In this document: positions 1-8,697 of the stretch, piece after piece
How the letters are laid out: each line of letters begins with the position of its first letter
Position numbering within the stretch: the stretch's first letter is position 1
Assembly (NCBI RefSeq): GCF_013409255.1
Contig: NZ_JACCAS010000001.1
Location: 3,906,001-3,970,000, forward strand
Length of the DNA: 64,000 nt
DNA from: Paraburkholderia bryophila
GTDB taxonomy: Bacteria; Pseudomonadota; Gammaproteobacteria; Burkholderiales; Burkholderiaceae
Reading direction: 5' to 3'
Position numbers and translations under genes: made by a program
Notes under the pieces: model-generated
What the model was told of the DNA's origin: nothing
Seen by the model: the letters and a program-made list of their open reading frames with translations, nothing else
Databases searched by the model: none

Positions 1-264
1 GGCGACCCGACGCGTTTGCGGATCGTGCTGACGTGCGTCGACGGGCGTCGTCCGGTGGGGGCGATTGCCGAGGCGCTGGGCTTGTCGCCATCGCTGGTGA
101 GCCACCATTTGCGGCTGCTGCGCGCGGCGCGGATCGTGCGCGCGGAGCGCCAGGGCAAGCAGGTGTTCTACCTCGCCGCGGATCGTCACATCAGCGCGAT
201 GCTGACCGGCATGCTGGAGCACGTGGCCGAACCCGCCAGCGATTTTCCCGTGGATGCGACATGA
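1..264 (+). CDS. ArsR-family transcriptional regulator (5' truncated)
   Basis: C-terminal 87 residues of a winged-helix metal-sensor-type repressor. The reading frame is open from base 1 and begins GDPTRLRIVL, the usual first-helix motif of ArsR proteins, so the true start lies before the window. The recognition-helix region reads LGLSPSLVSHHLRLLRAARIV, followed by the beta wing (RAERQGKQVFYLAAD). Its stop overlaps the next start as ATGA at 261-264, so it is co-transcribed with a cation diffusion facilitator and probably regulates it in response to a metal. The visible part contains no cysteine pair apart from one Cys near its start, so the metal cannot be named. Confidence 0.9.
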   Translation, partial: GDPTRLRIVLTCVDGRRPVGAIAEALGLSPSLVSHHLRLLRAARIVRAERQGKQVFYLAADRHISAMLTGMLEHVAEPASDFPVDAT

Positions 265-1409
265 AGAATACGAATAACCCGAATCGGGCGGCGGAACAGC
301 GCGAGGATGAGCACGCGCCGGTGTGGGTCGATGGAAGCGATGGCGATGATGTCCGCTCTGGTGGGACGCGCGACGCAGGCGGCGATGCCGCGGTGAAGGG
401 CGGGCACGACCATGAAAGCCAGAGCCGCGAACATAGTGGCGATGACCACGGCAGTGATGATCACAGTCACAACGATCATGGCCACAGCGGCCATTCCCAC
501 AGCGGCCATTCCCACGCCCACGCCCCCATCCCCGGCCACGGCCGCGCGTTCGCACTCGCCGTCGCGCTGAACGTCCTGATCGTCGTGATCCAGGCGATCT
601 ACGGCGTGCTCGCGCATTCCACCGCGTTGCTCGCCGACGCCGGCCACAACCTCTCCGACGTGCTCGGCCTGCTGCTCGCGTGGGGTGCCGGCTGGCTCGC
701 CACGCGGCGTCCCTCGGCGCGCTACACGTTCGGCTACGGCAGCTCGTCGATTCTCGCGTCGCTGGCCAATGCGGGGCTGCTGCTGTTCGCGTGCGGCGTG
801 ATCGTCGCCGAGGCGATCGGCCGTCTGATGAATCCGGCGCCGGTGGCCGGCCTCGCGGTATTCGTCGTGGCGACCATCGGCGTGGTCGTCAACGGTATTT
901 CCGCGTGGCTCTTCATGCGTGGGCAGAAGGAAGATCTGAACATCCGCGGCGCATTCCTGCACATGGCGGCCGATGCCGGTATTTCGGCGGCTGTCGCGAT
1001 CAGCGGCCTGGTGATTCTCTACACCAACTGGACGTGGCTCGACCCGGTGATGAGCCTGCTGGTCGTCGCGGTCGTCGTGGTCGGCACATGGGGGCTGTTG
1101 CGCGATTCGGTGCGCCTCGCGCTCGACGCCGTGCCGCCCGGTGTCGACCTGCAACGCATTCGCGACTATCTGGCGACCCAGCCTGGCGTTGTCGATGTGC
1201 ACGACTTGCACGTGTGGGCGCTGTCGACCACCGGCAACGCGCTCAGCGCGCATCTGGTGATGCCGGCCGGCCATCCCGGCGACGAATCGCTCGACGCGAT
1301 CGTCGTCGTGCTGCGGGAGCGTTTCTCGATGCTACACGCGACGCTGCAGGTCGATCTCGGCACCACCCAGCATCAATGCGCGATGGAGCACGCGGGGCAC
1401 GCGCATTGA
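261..1409 (+). CDS. Cation diffusion facilitator (CDF) metal efflux protein
   Basis: 382-residue inner-membrane metal/proton antiporter of the CzcD/ZitB type. The hydrophilic N-terminus (about residues 40-95) is extremely rich in His and Asp (repeated HSHSGH and DDHG blocks), a typical metal-collecting region. Hydrophobic helices follow. The transport-site motifs are visible as DAGHNLSD in helix 2 and HMAADAG in helix 5, each giving an HxxxD pair, and a ferredoxin-like cytoplasmic domain ends the protein (DVHDLHVWAL). The start at 261 is chosen because it gives an ATGA overlap with the ArsR stop; a longer open frame upstream is only the overlap. Substrate is probably Zn, Co, Cd or Ni, not decidable from sequence. 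Confidence 0.93.
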   Translation: MKNTNNPNRAAEQREDEHAPVWVDGSDGDDVRSGGTRDAGGDAAVKGGHDHESQSREHSGDDHGSDDHSHNDHGHSGHSHSGHSHAHAPIPGHGRAFALAVALNVLIVVIQAIYGVLAHSTALLADAGHNLSDVLGLLLAWGAGWLATRRPSARYTFGYGSSSILASLANAGLLLFACGVIVAEAIGRLMNPAPVAGLAVFVVATIGVVVNGISAWLFMRGQKEDLNIRGAFLHMAADAGISAAVAISGLVILYTNWTWLDPVMSLLVVAVVVVGTWGLLRDSVRLALDAVPPGVDLQRIRDYLATQPGVVDVHDLHVWALSTTGNALSAHLVMPAGHPGDESLDAIVVVLRERFSMLHATLQVDLGTTQHQCAMEHAGHAH

Positions 1410-1501
1410 CGCAGCGCATCGTAAACACCTCACCGGCAGCGCCTCCAGGGTGACTTCGTCAGGGCGTACACTAGAACGCACTGCCGCCTAGGGAGCCCCG
1501 C

Positions 1502-3226
1502 ATGGACGTTGCTGCAAACAACGCGTCGCCGGTGCTGATCGTCGGCGCGGGTCCGACCGGACTTGCCGCCGCCATGAGCCTCGCGCGTGCCCACGTCCCC
1601 GTGCGTCTGATCGACAAGGCCATGCAGCCGAGCCCGTATTCGCGCGCCATCGGTATCCAGGCGCGCACGCTCGAACTGCTCGAGCAGCATCGTCTGGTCG
1701 AGCCGTTTCTCGCGCTCGGTCATCGCGCGCGCGTGGCCAATCTCTTTTCCAACGGCATGCGTCTCGCGCGGCTCGATTTCGATCCGTTGCACACGCGCTA
1801 TCCGTATCTGCTGTTTCTCGACCAGGCCGTGACCGAGCGTTTGCTGACGGAGCATCTCGCGACGCTCGGTGTGACGATCGAACGCGGCGTCGAACTGATG
1901 AATTTCGCACAAGGCTCTGCCAGCGTTCAGGCGACACTGCGCCGTGCCGACGGTCACACGGAGACCATGCGTCCGTCCTATCTGATCGCCGCCGACGGCG
2001 CGCATAGCGCGGTGCGTCACCGGCTCGGCCTGAGCTTCGCGGGCAAGACCTTCGAACAGACCTTCCTGCTCGCCGATCTGCATGCCGAAACCGATTGGCC
2101 CGACGACGAATTTCATATGTTCGCCTCGAACGACGGTCTGGTCGCGCTGTTCCCGATGGGCCACGGCCGGCATCGGCTGATTGCCGATCATGCAATCGAG
2201 CCGTCGGCCATGGCGCCGCCCACCGCGCCCGCGGTGCTGGGTGAACCGCTGCTCAACCGCGTGCCGCCGCCGTCGCTCGACGATTGCAAGGCGCTGATCG
2301 CGCGCCGCGTGCGCGAACGCGTCGACGTGTCGGACCTCAAGTGGTCCGCGCACTTCCATCTGAACAGCCGGATGGTGGACCGCTTGCGTGTCGGCCGGAT
2401 TTTTCTCGCGGGCGACGCCGCGCATGTTCACAGCCCGGCCGGCGCGCAAGGGATGAACACGGGCATTCAGGAAGCGTTCAATCTCGGCTGGAAACTCGCC
2501 CGCGTGCTGAAGAGCGCGGCGCCGGATCGACTGCTCGATACCTATCACGCCGAGCGGTATCCGATCGAGCGCGACGTGCTGCGTCAAACGGGCTTCGTGA
2601 TGCAGATGGCCGAAGCCGATCATGGACCGCTGAAGCTGCTGCGCGAGCGCGTGATGCCGGTGCTCGCCGCGCTCGGTCCGTTGCGTGACGCCGCGCGTCT
2701 GACGATCAGCGAGTTGTCGATCCAGTACCGGCGTAGTCCGCTCACGCTCGAACGGGTGCTCGACGGCGGCCCGCGTGCCGGCGAAAGGGCGCCGGATGCG
2801 TTGGTGCATGTGGTGGATGGACCGCTGGGCCGCGCGCCGGGCGTCGGCTGTATTTTCGATCTGCACGACCCGGCGTTCTTCTCGCTGTTTCTGCTGGTGC
2901 CGCCGCTGCCGGTCGACGACACGCCGCTCGATCCCGCCGCGAAACATGCGTCGCCGCCGGACGCGGATCGGGATCGTATGGTTGCCGAAATCGAACGCCT
3001 GTTGCCGGGCGCGGTGCGTATCTGGCGCATTACCGACACGACCGGCGACGGCGGTCCGGCGCTGTCCGAATCGTATGGACGCACACGGCCTTCGTTTTAC
3101 CTCGTGCGACCGGATGGCTATATCAGCGCGCGCGGGCGCACCGGCACCGATCTGCACGCCTTGCTGCGGCATTGCGAAGCATGGTTCGCGGTGGGCGGCG
3201 AGATCCCCGAGCAGACCGCGCTATGA
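1502..3226 (+). CDS. FAD-dependent aromatic-ring hydroxylase-like monooxygenase
   Basis: 574-residue group A flavoprotein monooxygenase. It has the dinucleotide fold VLIVGAGPTGLAAAMSLA at residues 11-28, the DG motif (AADGAHSAVRHRLGL) near 160, and the FAD-binding GD motif (LAGDAAHVHSPAGAQGMNTG) near 300. The C-terminal third (from about 400) resembles the thioredoxin-like tail of phenol and 3-(3-hydroxyphenyl)propionate hydroxylases. It would use NAD(P)H and O2 to hydroxylate an aromatic substrate that cannot be named. The AGGGAG box at 1489-1494 supports the start. It is a lone gene, convergent with the formate dehydrogenase operon, and no ring-cleavage genes lie beside it. Confidence 0.88.
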   Translation: MDVAANNASPVLIVGAGPTGLAAAMSLARAHVPVRLIDKAMQPSPYSRAIGIQARTLELLEQHRLVEPFLALGHRARVANLFSNGMRLARLDFDPLHTRYPYLLFLDQAVTERLLTEHLATLGVTIERGVELMNFAQGSASVQATLRRADGHTETMRPSYLIAADGAHSAVRHRLGLSFAGKTFEQTFLLADLHAETDWPDDEFHMFASNDGLVALFPMGHGRHRLIADHAIEPSAMAPPTAPAVLGEPLLNRVPPPSLDDCKALIARRVRERVDVSDLKWSAHFHLNSRMVDRLRVGRIFLAGDAAHVHSPAGAQGMNTGIQEAFNLGWKLARVLKSAAPDRLLDTYHAERYPIERDVLRQTGFVMQMAEADHGPLKLLRERVMPVLAALGPLRDAARLTISELSIQYRRSPLTLERVLDGGPRAGERAPDALVHVVDGPLGRAPGVGCIFDLHDPAFFSLFLLVPPLPVDDTPLDPAAKHASPPDADRDRMVAEIERLLPGAVRIWRITDTTGDGGPALSESYGRTRPSFYLVRPDGYISARGRTGTDLHALLRHCEAWFAVGGEIPEQTAL

Positions 3227-3253
3227 CGCGGGCGGCTGCAAAGCTGCAAAGCG

Positions 3254-3505
3254 TTAAACCGCCGCGGGCGCAGCAGGCGTCAATTGTTCGCGATGTTTGA
3301 CCAGCGCATCCCTGACGATCGCCGACATCTCGACGCCGCCCGCTGCCGGTTCATCGAGCGACGCCAGCAACGCGCGCCGCATGCGTGGCTCCCAGAAGCG
3401 GTGGATATGATCGGCGATACCGCCCAACGCTTCTTCGCGGTCCGGCATCGAATCGAAGAAATCGCCGATCCGGTTCGCCATGTCGATCAGATTCTGAGTG
3501 TCCAT
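3254..3505 (-). CDS. fdsD: Formate dehydrogenase delta subunit
   Basis: 83-residue small subunit/maturation factor of the soluble NAD-linked formate dehydrogenase, beginning MDTQNLIDMANRIGDFF and containing the family segment ADHIHRFWEPRMRRAL. It is the last gene of the fds operon, immediately after fdsA. I prefer the ATG at 3505, preceded by a GAGG box; an in-frame GTG at 3517 would overlap the fdsA stop by four bases and add four residues. The usual fdsC (fdhD-type sulfurtransferase) gene between fdsA and fdsD is absent. Confidence 0.88.
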   Translation of the reverse strand: MDTQNLIDMANRIGDFFDSMPDREEALGGIADHIHRFWEPRMRRALLASLDEPAAGGVEMSAIVRDALVKHREQLTPAAPAAV

Positions 3506-3513
3506 GGCTCGCC

Positions 3514-6474
3514 TCACTTGCCCGAGGTGGCGTTGGCCAGCTCGCGTTGCTTAAGCAGATCGAGCTGTTCGGTGTTGAAGCGCGAATAATCTTTCTGCCA
3601 TTGCGACGGCTGTTCGACCGGCATCACCTGCACCGCCGTCACCTTGTATTCCGGACAGTTGGTGGCCCAGTCGGAGCTATCGGTGGTGATCACGTTCGCG
3701 CCCGATTCGGGGAAGTGGAACGTCGTGTAGACAACGCCCGGCTGCATCCGCTCGGTGACCTTCGCGCGCAACACGGTTTGCCCCGCGCGCGATTCGATAC
3801 CGACCCAGTCGTCCATCTTTATGCCGCGCTCTTCTGCGTCGTGCGGATGGATTTCCAGCCGGTCCTCGTCGTGCCAGCGCGAGTTCTCGGTGCGGCGCGT
3901 TTGCGCGCCGACGTTGTACTGCGACAGAATCCGCCCGGTGGTGAGCAGCAGCGGAAATTTGCGCGTGACCTTTTCCGGCGTCGCGATGAACTTCGTAATC
4001 ACGAACTTGCCCTTGCCGCGCACGAACGTATCGATATGCATGGTCGGCGTACCGTCCGGCGCGTTCTCGTTGCACGGCCACTGAATGCTGCCGAGTTCGT
4101 CGAGCTTCTTGTACGACACGCCGTGGAACGTCGGCGTGAGACGCGCGATCTCGTCCATGATTTGCGACGGGTGCGTGTAGTCCATCTCGTAGCCAAGCGC
4201 ACGCGCGAGCATCACCGTGACTTCCCAGTCGGCGTAACCCGGCACCGGCGGCATCACCTTGCGCACGCGCGAGATGCGGCGTTCCGCGTTGGTGAAGGTG
4301 CCGTCCTTTTCGAGGAACGACGAACCCGGCAGCAGCACATGCGCGTATTTCGCGGTCTCGTTGAGAAAGATGTCCTGCACGACGATGCATTCCATCGACG
4401 ACAGCGCCGCCGCCACATGATGCGTGTTCGGATCCGACTGCACGATGTCTTCGCCCTGGCAGTACAGACCCTTGAAGGTACCGTGCACGGCGGCGTCGAA
4501 CATGTTCGGAATCCGCAGGCCCGGTTCGGGCTGCAGCGTGACGTTCCACGCCTGCTCGAACAGCGTGCGCGTGACCGTATCGCTGATATGCCGATAGCCC
4601 GGCAACTCGTGCGGGAACGAGCCCATGTCGCACGAGCCCTGCACATTATTCTGGCCGCGCAGCGGATTCACGCCGACCCCTTCGCGGCCGATGTTGCCGG
4701 TGACCATCGCGAGATTGGCGATGCCCATCACCATCGTCGAGCCTTGCGCGTGTTCGGTGACGCCGAGGCCGTAATAGATCGCGGCGTTACCGCCGGTCGC
4801 GTAGATGCGCGCCGCTTCGCGCACGTGTTGAGCCGGTACGCCGCTCAACGCTTCGGTCGCTTCCGGCGCATTCTCGGGCAGCGCGACGAAATCGCGCCAC
4901 TGTTCGAACGCGCGCGTATCGCAGCGCTCGGCCACGAATGCTGCGTTGAACAGGCCTTCGGTCACGATCACATGCGCCAGCGCGTTCACCACGGCCACAT
5001 TGGTGCCCGGCCGCAATTGCAGATGATGCGAGGCCTTCACATGCGGCGTATCGACGATATCGATCCGCCGCGGATCGACCACGATCAGCTTCGCGCCTTC
5101 CCGCACACGGCGTTTCATCCGCGAGCCGAACACCGGATGGCCATCGGTCGGATTCGCGCCGATCACCATGATCACGTCAGCTTTATCGACCGACGCAAAG
5201 GTCTGCGTGCCCGCCGATTCTCCGAGCGTGGCCTTGAGGCCATAACCGGTCGGCGAGTGGCAGACGCGCGCGCAGGTGTCGACGTTGTTGTTGCCGAACG
5301 CGGCGCGCACCAGCTTTTGCACCAGATACGTCTCTTCGTTCGTGCAACGCGACGAGGTAATACCGCCGATCGAATCGCGGCCGTGCTGCGCCTGAATCCG
5401 GCGGAATTCCGACGCCGCGTAACTCAGCGCTTCTTCCCAACTGACTTCGCGCCACGGGTCGGTGATCTTCGCGCGGATCATCGGCTTCGTGATGCGGTCC
5501 TTGTGCGTCGCGTAGCCCCATGCAAAGCGGCCCTTCACGCAGGCGTGGCCTTCATTGGCCTGGCCATTTTTGTGCGGCACCATCCGCACGACCTGGTTGC
5601 CCTTCATCTCCGCCTTGAACGAGCAGCCGACGCCGCAATACGCGCAGGTGGTGACGACTGAATGCTCGGCCTGGCCGAGCATGATCACGGTCTTTTCCTG
5701 CAAGGTCGCGGTCGGGCACGCGGCGACGCAGGCGCCGCACGACACGCACTCCGATTCCATGAACGGCTGGTTTTCGCTCGCCGCCACGCGCGATTCGAAG
5801 CCACGTCCCGCGATGGTCAGCGCGAACGTGCCTTGCGTTTCCTCGCACGCGCGTACGCAGCGATTGCAGACGATGCACTTCGACGGGTCGTACGTGAAGT
5901 ACGGGTTCGACTCGTCTTTCTTGTCCTTCAGATGATTCGCGCCGTCGAAGCCGTAGCGCACTTCGCGCAAGCCCGTCACGCCCGCCATGTCCTGCAGTTC
6001 GCAGTCGCCGTTGGCGGGGCAGGTGAGGCAGTCGAGCGGGTGATCGGAGATGTACAGCTCCATCACGTTGCGGCGCAGCGATTGCAGGCGGTCGGTCTGC
6101 GTGCGCACCTTCATGCCGGCTTCGACGGGCGTCGTGCACGACGCTGGATAGCCGCGTTTGCCATCGATCTCGACCAGACACAGGCGGCACGAGCCGAACG
6201 GTTCCAGTGAATCGGTGGCGCACAGCTTCGGCACGTTCACGCCGGCTTCGACGGCGGCGCGCATGACCGAGGTGCCGGCCGGCACCGTCACGCTCTGACC
6301 GTCGATTTCCAGCGTGATATCGACGTCGGCGTGACGTTCGGGCGTGCCGTAGTCGGTGTCGTCGAAGAACGAACGGGGCGCGCGGGCTTGCGTGTTCTGT
6401 TGCAGCGCCTGCGACTTGCACGCGCAGTTGCCTGAGCCGCAGCCGCCGGCAGGGGAGTTGAGCACGTCGGACAT
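3514..6474 (-). CDS. fdsA: NAD-dependent formate dehydrogenase, molybdenum-containing alpha subunit
   Basis: 986-residue catalytic subunit oxidising formate to CO2 in the cytoplasm. Order of domains: a Cys-rich N-terminus (GGCGSGNCACK), a 2Fe-2S ferredoxin domain (C85, C96, C99, C113), a His/Cys-ligated cluster (HPLDCLTCPANGDC), two 4Fe-4S motifs (CIVCNRCVRAC and CVSCGACVAAC), a further 4Fe-4S motif (CAYCGVGC) and the bis-MGD molybdopterin domain. The Mo ligand is probably Cys405 in RVCHSPTGYG. The start is set at 6474 by the characteristic MSDVLNS N-terminus; the frame stays open for 95 more codons upstream but those overlap fdsB. It sits 14 bases after fdsB and just before fdsD. Confidence 0.97.
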   Translation of the reverse strand: MSDVLNSPAGGCGSGNCACKSQALQQNTQARAPRSFFDDTDYGTPERHADVDITLEIDGQSVTVPAGTSVMRAAVEAGVNVPKLCATDSLEPFGSCRLCLVEIDGKRGYPASCTTPVEAGMKVRTQTDRLQSLRRNVMELYISDHPLDCLTCPANGDCELQDMAGVTGLREVRYGFDGANHLKDKKDESNPYFTYDPSKCIVCNRCVRACEETQGTFALTIAGRGFESRVAASENQPFMESECVSCGACVAACPTATLQEKTVIMLGQAEHSVVTTCAYCGVGCSFKAEMKGNQVVRMVPHKNGQANEGHACVKGRFAWGYATHKDRITKPMIRAKITDPWREVSWEEALSYAASEFRRIQAQHGRDSIGGITSSRCTNEETYLVQKLVRAAFGNNNVDTCARVCHSPTGYGLKATLGESAGTQTFASVDKADVIMVIGANPTDGHPVFGSRMKRRVREGAKLIVVDPRRIDIVDTPHVKASHHLQLRPGTNVAVVNALAHVIVTEGLFNAAFVAERCDTRAFEQWRDFVALPENAPEATEALSGVPAQHVREAARIYATGGNAAIYYGLGVTEHAQGSTMVMGIANLAMVTGNIGREGVGVNPLRGQNNVQGSCDMGSFPHELPGYRHISDTVTRTLFEQAWNVTLQPEPGLRIPNMFDAAVHGTFKGLYCQGEDIVQSDPNTHHVAAALSSMECIVVQDIFLNETAKYAHVLLPGSSFLEKDGTFTNAERRISRVRKVMPPVPGYADWEVTVMLARALGYEMDYTHPSQIMDEIARLTPTFHGVSYKKLDELGSIQWPCNENAPDGTPTMHIDTFVRGKGKFVITKFIATPEKVTRKFPLLLTTGRILSQYNVGAQTRRTENSRWHDEDRLEIHPHDAEERGIKMDDWVGIESRAGQTVLRAKVTERMQPGVVYTTFHFPESGANVITTDSSDWATNCPEYKVTAVQVMPVEQPSQWQKDYSRFNTEQLDLLKQRELANATSGK

Positions 6475-6488
6475 GGTGAGCTCCTGGG

Positions 6489-8078
6489 TCAGGCCGCTTT
6501 GGGCGCGTGATGAGGCACGTTCGGGGACGCGTCGGACGACGCGCCGGCGAGACCGAAGTCTTCGGGGAAATGATCGAGCGCGGACAGCACCGGGAACGGC
6601 GTCATGCCGCCCATCGCGCACAGCGAACCGGACACCATCGTGTCGCATAGATCGCGCAGCAATTGCACCTGGCGCGTGGACGTATCGCCGTTGCGGATCC
6701 GGCCGATCACCTCGACGCCGCGCGTCGAGCCGATCCGGCACGGCGTGCACTTGCCGCACGATTCGAGCGCGCAGAAGTGCATGGCGTATTGCGCGAGTTC
6801 GGCGAGATTCGACGTGTCGTCATGCACGACCAGACCGCCGTGACCGACCACTGCGCCAACCGCCGCATAAGCCTCGTAGTCCATCGGAATGTCCCACTGG
6901 CTTTCGGGCAGATAGGTGCCGAGCGGGCCGCCCACCTGCACCGCGCGCACCGGCCGGCCGCTGGCCGTGCCGCCGCCGTAGTCGACCAGCAATTCGCGCA
7001 GCGTCACGCCGAATGCGAGTTCGACGAGACCGCCTTGCTTCACGTTGCCGGCCAGTTGGAACGGCAACGTGCCGCGCGAACGGCCCATGCCGAAGTCTTT
7101 GTAGAACGCCGCGCCGCGCGCGAAGATCAGCGGCACGGTGGCGAGCGTGATGACGTTGTTGATCACGGTCGGCTGCCCGTACAGGCCGACGAGCGCCGGC
7201 ACCGGCGGCTTCGCGCGGACGATCCCGCGCTTGCCTTCGAGCGATTCGAGCAACGCGGTTTCCTCGCCGCAGACATAGGCGCCGGCGCCCTTCGCGACGA
7301 ACAGCTCGAAGCGATGCGCTGCCGATCCAAGCACGCTGTCGCCGAGCCAGCCGGCGGCGCGCGCTTTCGCGATGGCGGTTTCGAGCGTCGCGATCGAATG
7401 CGGATACTCGCTGCGCACGTAGATATAACCGACGGTCGCGCCCGTCACAACGCCGGCGATGATCATCCCTTCGATCAGCATGTACGGGTCGCTTTCCATC
7501 ACGAGGCGATCGGAGAACGTGCCGGAGTCGCCTTCATCCGCATTGCAGACGATGTACTTCTGCGCCGCTTTCGCGCCACGCACCGTGCGCCATTTGATCC
7601 CGGCCGGAAACGCCGCGCCGCCGCGGCCGCGCAGCCCGGATTCGATCAGCGCTTCGCAGGCGGCATCGCCGTCGGTTTGCAGGGCGGCGCGCAGACCGTC
7701 GAGGCCGCCGTGGGCGACGTAGTCGTCGAGGGAAAGCGGATCGGTGATGCCGATCCGCGCAAACGTCAGGCGCTGTTGCTTCTTCAGATACGGAATCTCG
7801 TCGACCAGACCAACCCGCCGCGCGTGTTCGCCGCCTTGCAGGAAGCCGGCGTCGAACAAAGCGGCGACGTCGTCGGCTTCGACATTCGCGTAGCCGATGC
7901 GGCCTTCGGCCGTCGCGACTTCAATCAGCGGCTCGAGCCACAACAGACCGCGCGAACCGTTGCGAACCAGTTCGATTTCGATGCCACGGCGTGCGGCTTC
8001 GGCGACGATCGCCTGAGCCAACGCATCGGCGCCGAGCGCCAGTGCCGACGAATCACAGGGAACGTAAAGTCGTGTCAT
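6489..8078 (-). CDS. fdsB: NAD-dependent formate dehydrogenase, beta (FMN/NADH) subunit
   Basis: 529-residue diaphorase subunit, homologous to complex I NuoF fused to a short N-terminal thioredoxin-like region. It carries the FMN site (GLRGRGGAAFPAGIKW and NADEGDSGTF), the NADH-binding segment (YVCGEETALLESLEGKRG) and the 4Fe-4S ligands CGKCTPC near the C-terminus. It passes electrons from the Fe-S chain of FdsA to NAD+. The ATG at 8078 overlaps the fdsG stop as ATGA and has a strong GGAGGT box, which decides the start over an upstream in-frame codon. Confidence 0.96.
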   Translation of the reverse strand: MTRLYVPCDSSALALGADALAQAIVAEAARRGIEIELVRNGSRGLLWLEPLIEVATAEGRIGYANVEADDVAALFDAGFLQGGEHARRVGLVDEIPYLKKQQRLTFARIGITDPLSLDDYVAHGGLDGLRAALQTDGDAACEALIESGLRGRGGAAFPAGIKWRTVRGAKAAQKYIVCNADEGDSGTFSDRLVMESDPYMLIEGMIIAGVVTGATVGYIYVRSEYPHSIATLETAIAKARAAGWLGDSVLGSAAHRFELFVAKGAGAYVCGEETALLESLEGKRGIVRAKPPVPALVGLYGQPTVINNVITLATVPLIFARGAAFYKDFGMGRSRGTLPFQLAGNVKQGGLVELAFGVTLRELLVDYGGGTASGRPVRAVQVGGPLGTYLPESQWDIPMDYEAYAAVGAVVGHGGLVVHDDTSNLAELAQYAMHFCALESCGKCTPCRIGSTRGVEVIGRIRNGDTSTRQVQLLRDLCDTMVSGSLCAMGGMTPFPVLSALDHFPEDFGLAGASSDASPNVPHHAPKAA

Positions 8079-8560
8079 GTCGTCACCTCCACGCACTTTT
8101 CGGCGGCGGCGAGAAGCGCGTCGAATTTATGCGGCGTGACCTTCGCGTGCAAGGTGCCGTTGAGCATCAGCGCCGGCGACAGCGCGCATTGACCGAGGCA
8201 ATACACCGATTCCAGTTCCACCGTCGCGTGAGGCGCGTGCTCGGCGTCGAAGCGGCAACCGGTGCGCGCTTCGATATGCTGCGCGAGCGCTTCGGTGCCC
8301 ATGCTGCGGCAGGCTTCCGCGCGGCACAGTTGCACCGTGACCGGCGCGGCCGGTTGCGTGCGGAAGTGGTGGTAGTAGGTGATGACGCCGTGCACCTCGG
8401 CGCGCGACAGATTCATCGCCTTGGCGAGCGGCGCGACCGTGGCCGGCGGAACGTAGCCGAGTTCGTCCTGAATCGCGTGCAGCACCGCTAGCAGCGACAT
8501 GCCCGGACGCGCGTGACGCTGCACGAGCTGATCCGGCGCGACGGCGAGGGAATCGTCCAA
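8075..8560 (-). CDS. fdsG: NAD-dependent formate dehydrogenase, gamma subunit
   Basis: 161-residue 2Fe-2S subunit of the NuoE/HoxE type. Ligands are visible as CRAEAC in the middle and CLGQCALSP near the C-terminus. The N-terminal helical part contains LHAIQDELGYVP and VITYYHHF, both family hallmarks. It begins with TTG at 8560, eight bases after a GGAGGAG box, the best-placed start available; first gene of fdsGBAD. The divergent promoter region with paired repeats lies just upstream. Confidence 0.95.
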   Translation of the reverse strand: MDDSLAVAPDQLVQRHARPGMSLLAVLHAIQDELGYVPPATVAPLAKAMNLSRAEVHGVITYYHHFRTQPAAPVTVQLCRAEACRSMGTEALAQHIEARTGCRFDAEHAPHATVELESVYCLGQCALSPALMLNGTLHAKVTPHKFDALLAAAEKCVEVTT

Positions 8561-8579
8561 GTGGGGGCTCCTCCAGAGT

Positions 8580-8697
8580 CATATATGCACTTGTAATTCA
8601 TAAAGCGTGCACTTATGCTTTGTTTATTCGATATGGGATAGCCGAACAATAGGCGGGTGAAACAGCCCGTGCAATAGGAAAGAATTGAGCATATATG
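8580..8697. promoter_or_regulatory. Divergent fds / regulator control region with paired repeats
   Basis: The spacer between fdsG and the divergent regulator contains two copies of the 8-bp palindrome CATATATG (8580-8587 and 8690-8697, 110 bp apart, the second including the regulator's start codon) and two direct TGCACTT repeats (8586-8592 and 8608-8614) whose starts are 22 bp apart, i.e. on one face of the helix. The region is clearly more AT-rich than the flanking genes. These are reasonable operator candidates for the ModE-like regulator, but binding is inferred. Confidence 0.5.

Noticed and set aside
1430..3172. A 580-codon open frame antisense to the FAD monooxygenase
   Set aside because: Its protein is Arg/His/Gln-rich with no motif, typical of the reverse frame of a GC-rich gene. 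The plus strand has the full flavoprotein motifs.
3385..5661. A 758-codon open frame opposite fdsA
   Set aside because: Composition is that of an antisense shadow; fdsA on the other strand has all Fe-S and Mo ligands.
6475..6759. Possible N-terminal extension of fdsA
   Set aside because: The 95 extra codons overlap fdsB coding sequence and are Arg-rich; the conserved FdsA N-terminus begins at 6474.
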